From NCBI RefSeq assembly GCF_902459465.1, contig NC_047065.1, positions 20,845,828 through 20,909,827 of the forward strand: DNA of 64,000 nt, given 5' to 3'. Origin of the DNA: Asterias rubens (taxonomy: Eukaryota; Echinodermata; Asteroidea; Forcipulatida; Asteriidae). The notes under the pieces are model-generated. The model saw only the letters and a list, made by a program, of their open reading frames with translations. It did not search any database and had not been told where the DNA came from. Each line of letters starts with the position of its first letter. Positions within the stretch are counted from its first letter, which is position 1. This document shows positions 1 to 11,877 of the stretch, in pieces. A program made the translations under genes and the position numbers.

Positions 1-271
1 GCCTATTCTAAAATGGATGGAAAGAGACTACAGTATCCGGAAATTTAAAGACGTTTGGCTCCTCGTTTTAGTCAAAATGTGTGTTTGGTCGTCGAAAGCA
101 TGCTCGTCACATCATTTCAAATGTTGCGCGTTGCCGTCAGCACGTGATTAATGGCAGCGCACAGGCTGAACCAGCGTATTGTACGCGCGGCCGATCTAGT
201 TATTCTATTCTATATCTATGGTCTGCGCTCAGGGTGGCTTCAAAACGCGGAGCAAGTTAGCGCTATAGTCA

Positions 272-432
272 ATATAGACCTTTTCGCAAATACTGGGGCG
301 CGCGCGTAAAGCTTGGAATTAGGTGCATTGTGGTCTAGCTGGTATCCAAATTTGCTCTGTATCTATCCCACAATGCACCTCATTCAACAGTCTGCGCTTG
401 CCCATTGGTATTTGCGATAAAGTCTATAATAA
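272..432. mobile_element. Hairpin element (MITE-like)
   Basis: Two arms face each other: a segment reading tagacc-ttttcgcaaatactgg near 275-296 is answered by ccattggtatttgcgataaagtcta near 404-428, and an inner pair (ggtgcattgtgg / ccacaatgcacc) lies between them. No coding potential. The flanks at 1-271 and 433-540 show nothing recognisable. Confidence 0.6.
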
Positions 433-544
433 TACAGCTTTATAACACCCCTTACAAGTATTCTGCCTGCTCATTGGTTTAGAGCGCGTCACATGACATG
501 TCTTAGTTTTGCTAGACGACGGCCGTGTGATAGTGACGGCATTT

Positions 545-2290
545 TATGAAACAAATTTTTTTTCTATTTGATAAGTAACTCTCGAACAAGTCCAAGGCTA
601 TTCCACGGATACCGTAATGTTCTAATTTACGAAGCACAATTTAATGATTAACTGTGTCGAAAGCCTTGGACAAGTCCAAAAATACACCAATAGAGATGTT
701 CTTGTCATCAATAGCTTGTGATAATTTATTAACTACATAAGAAATTGCTAGGTCAGTTGAGCGATTTTCTCTAAATCCAAATTGGGATTCAGACAGAATA
801 TTGTTTTTGTTTATAAAAGAGTTTAATCTAGAATAAATTAACTTTTCAAAAGTTTTTGAGAATATAGATACTACTGTGATGGGTCTATAGTTTTCAATAT
901 CATGCTTCTTGCCCTTTTTATGTATTGGAGTAACTTTGCCTATTTTTAACCCGTCAGGAAAAATTCCTAACGCAAAAGACATATTGAACAGCTTGGCTAA
1001 AGGCTTCGCTAATGAATACCTAGCCTGTTTAATAACAAAAGAACTTAAACCGTCACAGCCCGACGCCTTTCCACGAGGAATTTTGTTAAGAATATCCACT
1101 ACTTCCTCTTGCGTAATAGGCGTTAAGAAAAGAGAATGTCATTCAAAAAGGATTCAAACGCTGGGTTACACAATGGGAGGTTACTAGCAAGCCTGGTGCC
1201 AATATTAACAAAGTACATGCACATGTGATCATTAAATGTATCAGCAATGTCTTTGTTATCATCTATTCTCATGTCATCCTGAATAAAATACGAGGGGTTT
1301 GGTTTTTGCTTATTCTTATTTAATAATGAATTAATTAGCTTCCATGTACCTTTCACATTGCCTTTTTCTTTATATTAAATTTTGTATTTAGGTAAGTTTT
1401 CTTTGATATTCTGATTAAAGAATGTAACTTGTTTTTGTATACAGTATAACAAGATTTATTTTCTAATGTAGGGCTTTTAAGAAATTTTTTATACAAGTAA
1501 TTTTTCCTTCTTATGGATTTATAAATACGATCTGATAGCCACGGAGACTTATATTTATCATAACGGCATTTGATTTCTTGCACGGGGAAATGTTTGTACA
1601 TGCTCCAGGAAAATATTGTTTATTTCATGAATATCAGTCTCATTTAGATCATCATTAAAACTGTTTACGTTATTCGTGTTAAAATCACGACTGACATATT
1701 TACGTTCAACCTGATTTTTTTCTTTAAATTGATCAATAATAAGAAATACAGGTAAGTGGTCACTTATGTCAGTTACTAAAATACCAGCAGAATGGTTTAG
1801 AAAATTATTTGTTTGTATATTATCAATTAAGGTTGCACTATAACCTGTGATTCTAGTTGGTTTGCTTATGGTGGGATAAAACGATTGAGAAGAAAGAACA
1901 TTAAGTTTTGTACAGTATTATCAGTATCATACTGGAGTAGATTGATATTAAAGTAACCCATAATATAACACTTTTTATTCTCAGCATTAATATGACCTAA
2001 GATTTCATTGAAGTGATCAGTGAAATTATCACATGAAGCACATGGTGGTTTGTATACAATCCCAATGATAACATTTGCTTTGTGTAAGTTAACAAGCTCA
2101 ATAAAACAAGATTCAATTTCAGAATCATTGACAGATAAATCGTTACGAATACTATATGCAAGATCTTGTTTTATATAAAGTGCCACCCCACCACCTCTTT
2201 TATTCTGTCTGCAAAAACCTTCAACTATGTAATTTTGAATTTTGAATCAGTGGATCATGAATATCTTTTAGCCACGATCCTGTAACCACT
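545..2290 (-). pseudogene. Degenerate LINE retrotransposon (endonuclease + reverse transcriptase)
   Basis: Read on the minus strand, the pieces lie in the order of a Jockey/CR1-superfamily LINE ORF2. An AP-like endonuclease part (about 2290-1866) includes GGGVALYIKQDLAYS, IIGIVYKPP and YIMGYFNINLL. A linker follows (1601-1353, with YKSPWLSDRIYKSIRRKN). Then come the region before the RT (1356-1123, WKLINSLL) and the RT start (1099-641) with GCDGLSSFVIK, YRPITVVSIFSK, SQFGFRENRSTDLA and LDLSKAFDTVNH. After this an in-frame TAA interrupts, but the homology continues as KLEHYGIRGIALDLFESYLS to about 550. The YADD active-site half of the RT and the 3' end are absent. Frameshifts separate the pieces, so the copy is dead. 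Family assignment is from motif recognition only. Confidence 0.85.
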
Positions 2291-2324
2291 TGTCGGTAAC
2301 ACCCAACATCACATCACCAACTCA

Positions 2325-3450
2325 AGCCAGTTCGTCGACATAATCAAAGACATCTACTTTAGTCAATCTGACATTCTTGTCAGTTTTGACATTGTCTCCC
2401 TCTTCACAAACATACCAAATATAGAAGCATATGATATCCTCGTCACCTGCATCTCCTCATCCAGTTTCCGGTGGAGGGACCAGTTCTATGAACAAACCTC
2501 AGGGGCCGTCATGGGATCTCCTCTATCCCCGGTCCTTGCTGATTTGTTCATGGAAGAGTTTGAACTGGATACCATCGAGAACGCTGATCTTCGCCCCAAC
2601 CTCTGGCTCCGCTATGTTGATGACACCTTCGTGGTTTGGCCCCACGGAAAGACAGCACTACACCAGTTCCTGCAACACCTCAACTCTCAGCATCCACTCA
2701 TCAAATTCACCATGGAGCAAGAAGAAAACAAGACCATCTCTTTCCTCGATGTCCAAGTCACCAGAAGAGAAGATGGGACCCTTGCTCACACTGTACATCG
2801 CAAGCCCACACACACCGACCGATATCTACACAGCTCTTTATTCCACCATCCTCGCTTCAAGTCTGCTGTCCAAAACACTTTGGTCCGCAGTGCGTTCAAC
2901 ACATGCGACCAAGACACCTTGAAGCAGGAACTTCGCCACATCAAGACATCACTACAACTCAACGGATACAAGTCTTTTAACTTCAGCCAGCCCAAACCAA
3001 GCCTCTCACCTGAAGACAGACCAGAATTCAAGGCAACCGTCACCATCCCTTACATCGGCCACGCAACACACCAACTTCAACGCATCTTCAGCCAAGTGCA
3101 AGTCAAGACCTTCCAGACAGCACCCAACAAGATACAAGCATCTCTTCAAACACACAAGGACAAACAAGACACCCAAGGCAAAGCCCGGCGTTGACCGAAT
3201 TCCCTGTGAATGCGGTAAAGTCTACATCGGGGAGACCGGCCGCAACATCTACCAGAATCAAGGAACATCAAGCACACGGCAGACTAAAAGGACACCTAGA
3301 CAAATCAGCAATCATCAAACACTCACACGAACAAGATCATCTCATCAAATGGAAACTCAGCTCATCGCCCCAGTCAAGTTCTGGCACCAACGCAGAGTTA
3401 GGGAGGCAATCGAGATCAAGGCCCACAACACAGTTCCACAAGACATCGGA
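2325..3450 (+). pseudogene. Penelope-like element: reverse transcriptase + GIY-YIG endonuclease, frameshifted
   Basis: The plus strand encodes SFDIVSLFTNIP, then SGAVMGSPLSPVLADLF (ATG at 2511), LRYVDDTFVVW (catalytic YVDD) and ISFLDVQVTR, an RT typical of Penelope-like elements. About 3180-3450 carries the C-terminal GIY-YIG nuclease: CECGKVYIGETGR in one frame, then RIKEHQAHGRLKGHLDKSAIIKHSHEQ-type sequence in another. At least two frameshifts, one shortly before 3188 and one near 3240-3260, break the single long ORF expected for the family. The 5' part of the RT before the SFD motif is short or missing. The element is close to the LINE relic but in opposite orientation, so they are separate insertions. 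Confidence 0.85.
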
Positions 3451-3654
3451 TTGTTCATCAATGACATCTTGTCACCACTTCTCAAGCCAACACTTCCAGC
3501 AGCAGCTCACCACAACACTGACACACTCCAACGCACACACATCCAGACAGCAACCAACTCACACGCTTCACCGGACAAGAACAGCTTCGATCCTTCCCGC
3601 CCCAAAGTGCATCCCTCCAGCCATACATATGCTCCACCACCACCAGTAGTCCAG

Positions 3655-3810
3655 CATCCTCATGAAGAAGAGCAGAGTATACTGTTCAAAACGTCGAGAC
3701 CAAACCGGCTCTTTTCAGACCCATCACTCCTTCAAAAGAGTTTTTTACGCGTGGTTGTACCCGCAAGTTTACTATTAATATTTATTAGTAAAGTTGCTTT
3801 TATTCTCCAC
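3655..3810 (+). repeat. Penelope-like terminal segment with hammerhead-like core
   Basis: Downstream of the Penelope-like ORF lies a segment with a stem (GAGCAG, loop, CTGTTC), a purine run, then ACGTCGAGACC and a GGCTCTTTTCAGA stretch. Similar segments stand alone at about 6570-6680 and 41590-41740. Penelope-like elements are known to carry hammerhead ribozymes in their terminal repeats. The arrangement here (CTCATGA, stem, AAA, CGTC) resembles one, but the expected CTGATGA box has a C in place of the G and this copy has CAAA where GAAA is expected, so this copy is probably inactive. Confidence 0.45.
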
Positions 3811-3893
3811 ACCATGCAAAGCTTCAAACACCATTTTTTTTTTGTATTTTTGGTTGAGTTTACAAAGTAGCGCCAGTAGCACCCCTCGACGCA

Positions 3894-4237
3894 TTAAAGA
3901 CACTGGACACTATTGGTAATTGTCAAAGATCAGTCTCTCACTTGGTGTATCTCAACATGTGCATACAATACAAACCTGTGAAATTTGAACTCGATTGGTC
4001 GTCGGAGTTGCAAGATAACGGCTTTGATTTCGAGACCTCAAATTCTAAACTTGAGGTCTCAAAAACAAAGGCGTGGAAAATTACTGTTTTCTCGAAAACT
4101 ACGTTACTTCAGAAGGAGCCGTTTTTCACAATGTTTTATACCATCAACCTCTCCCATGTTATTTTGTGCATATTTTGAGTTATACACCAAGTGAGGGGAC
4201 TGGTCGTTGACCATTACCAATAGTGTCCAGTGTCATA
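3894..4237. mobile_element. MITE family A, copy 1
   Basis: A short element of about 350-390 bp starting at a TTAA site. Its inverted ends read GGACACTATTGGTAATTG and, reversed, TTACCAATAGTGTCC. A recurring interior contains gatttcgagacctca and a TTGAGCTCAATTGGTCGTCG-like motif. Other good copies are at 11271-11640, 33887-34256, 34667-35060, 39274-39660 and 44501-44884. Confidence 0.75.
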
Positions 4238-4972
4238 AGCATTACACAATACATGTGCTAGACTTATTGTTACCAACACTCTCTCAATGGTCAAAAGGAT
4301 ACCACTTTCTTCGGCTATTACCGTCGTCTCACTCAAGTTATAGAATATATCCGTCACTAAAAAAGGGAAACTCAAAATGAACACAGCCCGTGACAAGAAT
4401 TCTTCTGCGTATTTTAATTACTCTTTATTACGATCAGACCTTTAGGACATAGTCTTCTGTCAAGAATAGTATTAACAGTATTACTGGAAATAGTGCCAGC
4501 GAGCCTGGCTTCGATAGAAGACACATCTGGACTGTTGACACATCAACAAGAAAGAGATTGTCGGCACCAATCCGCTATTTTTATTCGAAATATTGTATTA
4601 TTTACTATAATACTTAAACTTACAGGCCAGATATAAATAAAGAAAAAATCGGGAGGCCCTTGTGATTGACAAAGTGTTCGTGTATTTGTTCTCCACAAGA
4701 TGGCCGCCTGATCACAAATTAATTTTGACATCACTACAATTAACTTAAACAAGAGGAGGCATCAGACAAAACGGAAACGAAACAATTGTGATATTGTAGT
4801 TATGATAGTTTGTTTCAGTAAGGGATGGAGTTATAAGACCAGTGCGAAACTGGAATCTAAAGTTATGATTTCTTTGAAGAGGGGACCATGTTGTCTGCTG
4901 CTATTAACAGCTTCAAGTTTCTCGTCCGTGACTGTGCCTGAAACATCATTCATGTCCATACCATTCTGTCGT
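4238..4972. other. 3' flank and probable 3' UTR of subtilase gene 1
   Basis: No independent gene is seen. The part next to 4973 matches the 3' UTRs of the two paralogues (shared gatgtttcaggc-type block after the stop). A candidate polyadenylation signal AATAAA on the minus strand lies at 4580-4585, about 390 nt after the stop codon. Confidence 0.5.
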
Positions 4973-4978
4973 TTACAA
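4973..4978 (-). other. Terminal coding micro-piece (Leu + stop) of gene 1
   Basis: After a tttctcctgcag acceptor the exon reads TTG TAA, so the last exon supplies one residue and the stop; the rest of it is 3' UTR. The same two codons after an equivalent acceptor end genes 2 (28380-28385) and 3 (34536-34541). Confidence 0.8.
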
Positions 4979-7900
4979 CTGCAGGAGAAACACACACAAA
5001 ACAACAAGCTTATTAACACATGAAAGTCAAAAACTTGATGGTTGACATCTGATTTATACGTGGGCCCTTAAAGGCATTGTACACGCTTGGTAATTGTCAA
5101 AGACCGGTGCTCTAACTTGATGTATCCCACAATAACCATAAAATAACAAGCCTATGAAAATTTGGGCTCAATTGGTCATCGAAGTTGGAATACGTGAAGT
5201 TACATTTTTTTCACGTCAGGTACGTACGTTGTGCGGACGTCATACGTGAGCATGAAATAATCCCAAAGTGGTGACGTCACCTAGAAACAACAACATGTTC
5301 TAACGTTCATGTTCACGTGTTTGCCCGCGTAACGTGCAGGGCAGTGAAAAAAAAAGGTTTAAACAAAAATGTTTAGTGTTTAGTGTTTTGCTACGACATC
5401 TACAGTACACGTGCTGCCCCATGTGGTTTACAGCGAGTTACAAGCAAGCCCGGTGCACAACTAAAAACACACTTTTTTTTAAGATCTGAGGTACTCACAT
5501 TTCCAGTGTAAAGGAGCTTGTTGGGCGATCCCTTGGTGTAGTATATTTTCCCGTTGCTCGCATCTCCAAGAAGTTGCGATACTACACCGGTTGCACCTCC
5601 ATTTTTGACAAAGTACAGTGTAGCAACACCTGAAATTGCAAAAAAATATTTCAGTAATCTATGACTAGTCTTGTCTACCATGCCCGTTGTGCGGCAGACC
5701 TGGGGTTCCCTGAAATAATAATGTTAGTCTTCTTCATTCATGAATACCTGGGATAGTTTCTCCATTTCGATTGGTTCAGAGGACATCACGTGGGGTGTTT
5801 AAACGGATGATATAACCACATGGAATTAAGGGGAGTGTGTTATGGCTATTTTGGAGAAAACTTGACCGAGCATTAAAATTTGTCATAGTGAAAGAGCCCG
5901 AAAAATTTAGTGAACGTTGTCTGCGGCAGAATCATTTACTCTGGTTTCCAACTTAGTCGCGCGCGTTTAGCTGTTATGAGAGGCAGAAACAAGACGTTAG
6001 TTTCATTTATTAAATTGGCCTTTTAACATGGATATAAAACAACCACAAAATTGGATACGGCCAAATGACGAACAGTGAGTGGCAAAGCTAGCACTGTAGC
6101 AGAATTTCGTTCTCAAATTTACAGTTTGTATAGATCTGTTGCAGAAGGCGGCGCTTTTGGGAACAGCGAGGATCCTAAGAAAGACCCTCGGTATCTTAGG
6201 CTACGAGACGTAGCCCGACTCGAGGTGATCCGGCACAAATGAAAACATGATCTTTCTTTTGCGAACTGTGATAAGATGAAATAATAATAATAATAATAAA
6301 ATAAAATAAAAATATTAATACAAAAAATAAAATGTTTTTTTTTACTCAATTCAAATCTGTTAATAGTCATATCGAATTCCTTTATTGACTGAAAATATTT
6401 CAAATGAAACTCAGTAGAGATCACAACAAGCCATTTTCGCTCAAGTACCTGGTTAATACGACTTGGCATAAGCATTGTTTAAAGCTTTTGGTGTAGATAA
6501 GTATGAATAAACTAAAAATAAAAAAGTAATCTTGCGGGTACAACAATGTGTAAATCTCTGTTGTGTGAGTGTTGAAGACCAGCAGAGTGTACTGTTTGAA
6601 ACGTCGAGACCACACCGGCTCTTTTTTAGAGCCATTATACTCCCAAAAAAGAGATTTACACGTGGTTGTTCCTGCAACTTTACCATTTATTGATAGTTAA
6701 CTTGGCAAAGTAGCAAGTAAAGTTTAAAAGCAACATCTTTGAAAGACCAGTAGAGACCAAATTTCTACGTCTTTCTATAGAAAAAACAACCACAATGAGA
6801 CTTACCTGAAACGTGTGGGCAAGCCATTGATGTGCCTGACATGGTAGCAGAGCCAGTGTCCCAATTATGACTGGCACTTTCAATGTTTACACCGGGTGCG
6901 AAGATATCAACACAGGTGCCCCAGCATGAGAAATAAGCAATTTGGTCCTGATTGTCTGAGGCTGCTACGGTGATTGCCTGAAAGAATACAATATTATTAT
7001 GTTTAATACTTTAAGTATTTTTTTTTTTTATCTAGGCAAAACTTCTGTGACTTTTATTTGTTTCCTGCTCGTGTATGATGGCTAGCAGTGAATAACCGAG
7101 ACCAGTGTTCTTTATTACAACACGATATACATTTTGTGTCTTAGTAAATATCTTCGTTTTGTATCTGTCCATATACTTTTCAAAAGTTTTTCGTCAAACC
7201 CTGATATCTGATTTTTATTGATGGCTTTTTCTATCAACAGTGTGTAACTTAATTTTTTTTGATGGTTTTGCGTTGATTGATTGTTTGGTGTTTTTATTGT
7301 TTATAGTTCTTGCGTATTAACTATTGTGTGTTTCACCATTTGCTACTTAAACAAAAATATTAATTTTTTTGTTCCAGTGCAATTCAACTTCTCGGTTGCC
7401 ACACCGACGTTCATTGTGCTGTTTTTAATTAAATAAACCAATAAACATATAAATAAATATTTAAGTCTAGGGTGCGTTGGATTAGCTTCCCTTTGTCGAC
7501 CCGGTGGTGCTCATTCGGGTGAGCCCCTGAAGAGATAATCGAACGATCACTTCCCGTCGCGTGCACCTCGGACCAGCCCCAAGTGACCCGTTCCACAAGA
7601 CGGGCACTAGGGGCTGACCCGGGTGAGCCCCTGGAACGACGTCAAAGCTATTCGATCTTACCGGGGACAGATCAGGGTTGACCCGGGGAAGCTAATCGAA
7701 CGCACCCATCAACAACAAGAGTGTTTTCAGACCGGGAAATGCAACTTACGTCGGGAACGCGGGCAGGTGAGATGTAGCAGGCATCCGAGTCGGAGTTTCC
7801 TGCCGCGACGGAAAGTACGTAACCAGTATCGATCAGTGCCTGGACTCCAGCATCGAGGGCATGGTTTGCACCACCACCAAGAGACATTGATACAACACCT

Positions 7901-10900
7901 TTCGGTCTCTGCGAAACTGCATTCAACCCTACACAAGTGGAAACAAAAAGTTTGTTTAAAAAGGTGTTCATGTTATTGGAGAAGTTACGTTGCAGTAGAC
8001 ATATAACATTAGTTCCTCCAAGAGTTTTGTATATTGCAGTTCAGAAACTTGGATGTTAAAACTGACACCGTTGGCGTTTTCACATTAACATCATAAGGGG
8101 TTAACATAACACCAATGTAATTGATTTTGCAGAAATGGGTGCTATTTTAACACCCTATTATGTTAAATTTTACTCATTTGTTGTTATATGTGGCAAAACC
8201 ATGGTGTTAATTGAACATATCAGTTTTTAAAGTGTTGAAGAGTTGCAACACGAAACCACGGCCCCTGCTCCAGAGTCAGCTCAGCCTAGCTTGGCCCCGC
8301 AGATGTTTTGACAATACTGCGTATGCTTTGCGTACGTGCCCAGGGCTTCAGACGAGAGAACGAAGCCTGAAGCCGAATCAAAAATACCGTGGACCTTTCA
8401 CGAACCGTGGACCCATATAGTCCTCTTTTTTTGTTAATATATGTGCCCGGTTTGGAAAGTGTACTGCTACCCATGGGGACAGGGACATGTTTTATGCATG
8501 AGTGAGACTGGGCAATATAAACTGTGCGATTTAAGTATCTAAACACTTAAACATGGTCAGATATACCGAAACCTCAAATAGAATGGCAACAAAATAATTA
8601 TAAATCCAATCCACTGTTATCTTTTGTGCATTTTGATACCTATTTTAATGCGCTACGATGTTGTTTGGCGGATTTAAGGGTACTTGAGTGGCTTAAGGTA
8701 GAATTTTAAAAGTTGCAAAACCGTTGTACGGTGACTAATAATTTTGCCCGCCTTGTTTTTATCATTTTTTTGTGTGTGATATGCTTGTGCGAGTTCCCTT
8801 CGGTGATTAGCGGCTTTTGCAACTTTTGAAATTCAACCTTAAGCCAATGAAGTGCCCACAAACCCGCCAAACAACGTCGTGGCGCAAATAAACAGGCTTC
8901 AAAATGCGCAGAAGATAACTGTGAATCGAATATACTAATAAATTATTATTTTGCATACTATTTTGAAGTTCCGATTAATTCTGACCAAAGTGTTAGATAT
9001 ATTATTGGCGCAGTTTAGGTGATGTGTATTATGACAATGATACGATGACACTTACCGTCGAGGATCAAGTAGGTAGGGCAACCACCAGAGTTGGTGCATA
9101 CTTTAGCACTGTAAACCCACGCTTTGCGTGCAATTCCGTAGGTAGCTCCAGCGACAGTACCACCACAATGGGTTCCGTGACCATTGTCGTCTGGCCCACC
9201 GAAAATGAGCTGGGCGCGACCATTAAACTCTGAATGAGATGTTCTCATACCGGTATCCACGATGTAGACGTGACCACCTTCTCCCAAGACTGTTCAAATA
9301 ATCAAAATAGTGGGTAAACGTTGTAATTAATAAGGCCATCTTCTTTAGTGGCAAAAACGATTATGTAACAATCGAAACACACTGATTTGTACGCGCGGCG
9401 CACGGGATTGGCCAATGAATAAGCTTCTTTAGAACTCTAAGTGAGGGCGCTTTACTCAAATGACATCATGTGCACAAAGGTCTTTAAATAAAACACAATT
9501 AAAAAAATATGATTTCTTCATTCCATGCGAATGTGTAGTTTGTTTTAGTTTTGTGTTTAATTGTGAAAACAGAAATTGAATCATGAACAGTACAGAATGA
9601 TGAAATAAAATCACTCAACTGAAATTATTTTACTTCGAGATGTCGAAATCATTAGTTCTGAATGATATTTTTATGGGGACGATTTCACAAAGAGTTAGAA
9701 CTAGTCCTATAACTTAGGACTATGAGGTATTACAAACTTAAGACTAGTCTAAAATTAGGACGTCAGTAACTCAGACCAATCTTAACTCTTTATGAAATCC
9801 AGTCATGGACACACTTTGGTATGACAGGGAAGCAGTAAATTGTTGGTACAACCCCACTACCATCCGGAGCTTCGTATATAAATCGAAGAATATGGTTTAA
9901 AAAGTGACCATGTCGGATTAACTAACCGCCGTCATTGAAGTTGTAGACGCCATCAATCCCGTCTCTTGAGTCGATCCTGTCAATTCCCCAAGTTGGGTTG
10001 TACTGCTGCCCTAAGATCTGCGCCATGGCTTCTTGCTCGACGAACTCAATACCATCAATGGCGCGGATCTGCGGAAATAATAATTCAATTATTGACCCCT
10101 TGCACTCAAGTCACATGCCTTTTTCGAAAAGTGGTGGACACTATGTGATTGCACTGTTTGGGTTGGGTGGATATCACCAGATTTACCCAAACCAAATATT
10201 GTTAATAATTACTGTGTCCGACATTCCTCAAACTGGCTTAAGCAAAGTGCGGGTATTTCAAAGCACGCCAATAAGAAGAATAGATAGGGGAGATGTTGAA
10301 ACTCAAGTTGTTTTTATTCAAAAAGCAAATTGTTTTCAGCGGTGACAACTCAACGTTGGCCTTGCACCTGTTGTGATGTAGGTATATTTTTAAGTTATAT
10401 TTTCCCTTATTAAAATTTTTCAGCCACAGGACCATAAGGTAAAACATGGCGGTTGTATGATATTTAGTATTTTATGTTGATATTTGCATCCTGTATAAAG
10501 ATCTTAAAATTACTAAATAAATTGAATAAACACTGCCGTCATTCTAATTACTTACAGTATTAATCATATGAGGTGGGATTCGTAGATTCAGAACGGGAAT
10601 CAGATCACGGATCTTGGACACCTTTGGGGCCGGCATTCGCATGGTCTGAAACTCAGCCAAGATGTCTTCCTCTATCTGGTCCAATACGGATGCATCCTGT
10701 AAGAAATGAGAGAATCAAATAAGTAGCTTTTAAACTCAAAAGTTCAGGTACTAACTGAAAACATAACCAACATGCGAGGTGATAGTTTCGTGAGAATTGG
10801 AGCATTGTGTTCCATTCATAACAAACTGTCGATACACGTTATAATTATTGACAATAATACCACTGAGAAAACTGTAGTTAAAAAAAATGTACAAATTGGT

Positions 10901-11161
10901 ATTTAAAAATTACAGCACAATCATAAAGGAAACAATTTTTATTTATTTTTTTCACAAAAGACTCATTCTAAAAGAAACACAAGGCCTTTTTTCATTTTCT
11001 TTTTTCTTCTTCAAATTCCCAGTTTTTATCAAGCAATATTATAACAATACCTTAGCTTTGATGATGAAGCTGTTTGGGATGCCACGTCGCTGGGCCATGT
11101 AAATTGGAGCAAGGGCGGCATTGGCAGCGGCCACACACAGACACAACAAGATCAGCTTCAT
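4973..11161 (-). CDS. Secreted subtilisin-like serine protease (S8, proteinase K/aqualysin type), gene 1
   Basis: Coding exons (minus): 11051-11161, 10556-10696, 9927-10068, 9056-9289, 7750-7928, 6806-6977, 5499-5629, 4973-4978; all junctions are GT-AG and phases agree, giving 371 residues. A signal peptide ([15 protein letters not shown]) is followed by an I9-type propeptide (about 30-105, starting SFIIKAK) and an S8 catalytic domain entered through [10 protein letters not shown]. The catalytic residues are Asp143 (YIVDTG), His169 (GHGTHCGG), oxyanion Asn254 (VAAGNS) and Ser319 (GTSMACPH). It should be an extracellular or digestive endopeptidase activated by propeptide cleavage. No C-terminal accessory domain is present. 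It is the most divergent of the three local paralogues (for example GGPDDN before His169, and [10 protein letters not shown]), yet every intron position is conserved. The start is the first ATG, shared with the paralogues in the context AACCAACCATG. Exon boundaries are read by eye, without transcript support. Confidence 0.93.
5068..5190. mobile_element. MITE family A fragment in the last intron of gene 1
   Basis: Begins TTAAAGGCATTGTACACG and continues ggtaattgtcaaagacc with the usual interior, then homology fades. Only one end is present. Confidence 0.5.
6570..6690 (+). repeat. Solo Penelope-like terminal segment in gene 1 intron
   Basis: Contains accagcagagtgtactgt, then gaaacgtcgagacc and ccggctctttt, closely matching the segment downstream of the Penelope-like ORF at 3655. 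It stands alone without coding sequence. An (AAT)n tract lies just before it at about 6280-6310. Confidence 0.6.
7470..7707. mobile_element. MITE family F, copy 1, beside a gene 1 exon
   Basis: An inverted-repeat element of about 240 bp: ends GGTGCGTTGGATTAGCTTCC and, reversed, GGAAGCTAATCGAACGCACC, with an inner pair around CGGGTGAGCCCCTG. Other copies are at 31475-31726 and 38653-38896. It lies in the intron only about 40 bp from the splice donor of the exon at 7750-7928. Confidence 0.8.
8246..8412. mobile_element. Inverted-repeat element family T, copy 1
   Basis: Ends run cacgaaaccacgg and, reversed, ccgtggacctttcacg, with inner arms gctcagcctagcttgg and gaagcctgaagccgaatc. A second copy sits at about 29408-29562. 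Confidence 0.55.
8610..8925. mobile_element. Long hairpin element in gene 1 intron
   Basis: Arms include gttgtttggcgg / ccgccaaacaacg, tggcttaaggtagaatttt / aattcaaccttaagcca, and ttgtgcattttga / caaaatgcgcagaa at the outside. Typical non-autonomous DNA element; no coding sequence. Confidence 0.65.
9333..9480. mobile_element. Repeat family J, copy 1
   Basis: Shares long stretches (gatttgtacgcgcggcgcac, ggattggccaatga, gtgagggcgc, atgacatcatgtgca) with the element at 27196-27367. Confidence 0.6.
9686..9806. mobile_element. Short inverted-repeat element
   Basis: Begins tttcacaaagagttagaact and ends taactctttatgaaatcc with an inner pair around cctaa/ttagga: a hairpin of about 120 bp in the intron between coding exons 3 and 4 of gene 1. 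Confidence 0.5.
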
Positions 11162-11270
11162 GGTTGGTTATGAGGACGTCCACAGTCTACGAGAACAGTC
11201 AAAGCTAACGTTGGATTTTGAAGAACAAATTAAAAGTCAAATATCAATGTGGAAATGTTATTGTTAAGTG

Positions 11271-11640
11271 TTAAAGGCAGTGGACACTATTGGTAATTAA
11301 TCAAAATAACTATTAGCATAAAAACCTTCGTCGGTAACGAGTAGTGGGGAGAGGTTGGTAGTATAAAACATTGTGAGAAACGGCTCCCTCTGAAGTGGAG
11401 AAGTTTTAGAGAAAGAAGTAATTTTCCGTGAAATTGATTTCGAGACCTCAGACTTAGAATTTGAGGTCTCGAAATCAAGCATCTGAAAGCACACAACGTG
11501 GTGTGACAAGGGTATTATTTTCTTTCTACTTCGACGACCGATTGAGCTCAAACTGTCACGGGTTTGGTATTTTATGCATATGCTGAGATGAGTGAGAAGA
11601 CTGGTCTTTGACAATTACCAATAGTGTCCAGAGTCTTTAA
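11271..11640. mobile_element. MITE family A, copy 2
   Basis: A complete copy with TTAA at both ends: TTAAAGGCAGTGGACACTAT at the left and tagtgtccagagtctttaa at the right. It lies within the 5' UTR intron of gene 1. Confidence 0.85.
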
Positions 11641-11815
11641 TATCAGCTGATGCAGAATTAAGATTCAACCTAATCAAACAAAGCAACGTAATCGGTGACT
11701 TAAAACCAATCCACACACGGGGGCTTTTTTCTAAGCCTAGATTCGAACCGCGAACACAGAGGTGAAAAGCAAACGAGGAACTGTTGTTTTGCTGAAATAA
11801 ATAAAGCCAACTTAC

Positions 11816-11877
11816 CAGTCAGGAAGGAAGGCGATGCTTCAGAGTGAAGAATACCTGTTTAAGGGGGGTTATTTATA
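11816..11877 (-). promoter_or_regulatory. TATA promoter and non-coding first exon of gene 1
   Basis: On the minus strand TATAAATA lies at 11877-11870. About 25-30 nt downstream begins an inferred first exon running to 11816, ending CCTGACTG before GTAAGTTG. The exon core (AGCATCGCCTTCC) is shared with genes 2 and 3. The acceptor of this 5' UTR intron, close upstream of the ATG at 11161, is not certain. Confidence 0.75.

Noticed and set aside
2431-3046. Other-frame and antisense ORFs over the Penelope-like RT
   Set aside because: Shadows of the RT frame; no conserved residues.
4831-5019. Longer C-terminal reading for gene 1 (frame containing GMDMNDVSGTVTDEK)
   Set aside because: The homologous frame in gene 2 stops almost at once, and phase 0 joining gives TTG TAA in all three genes.
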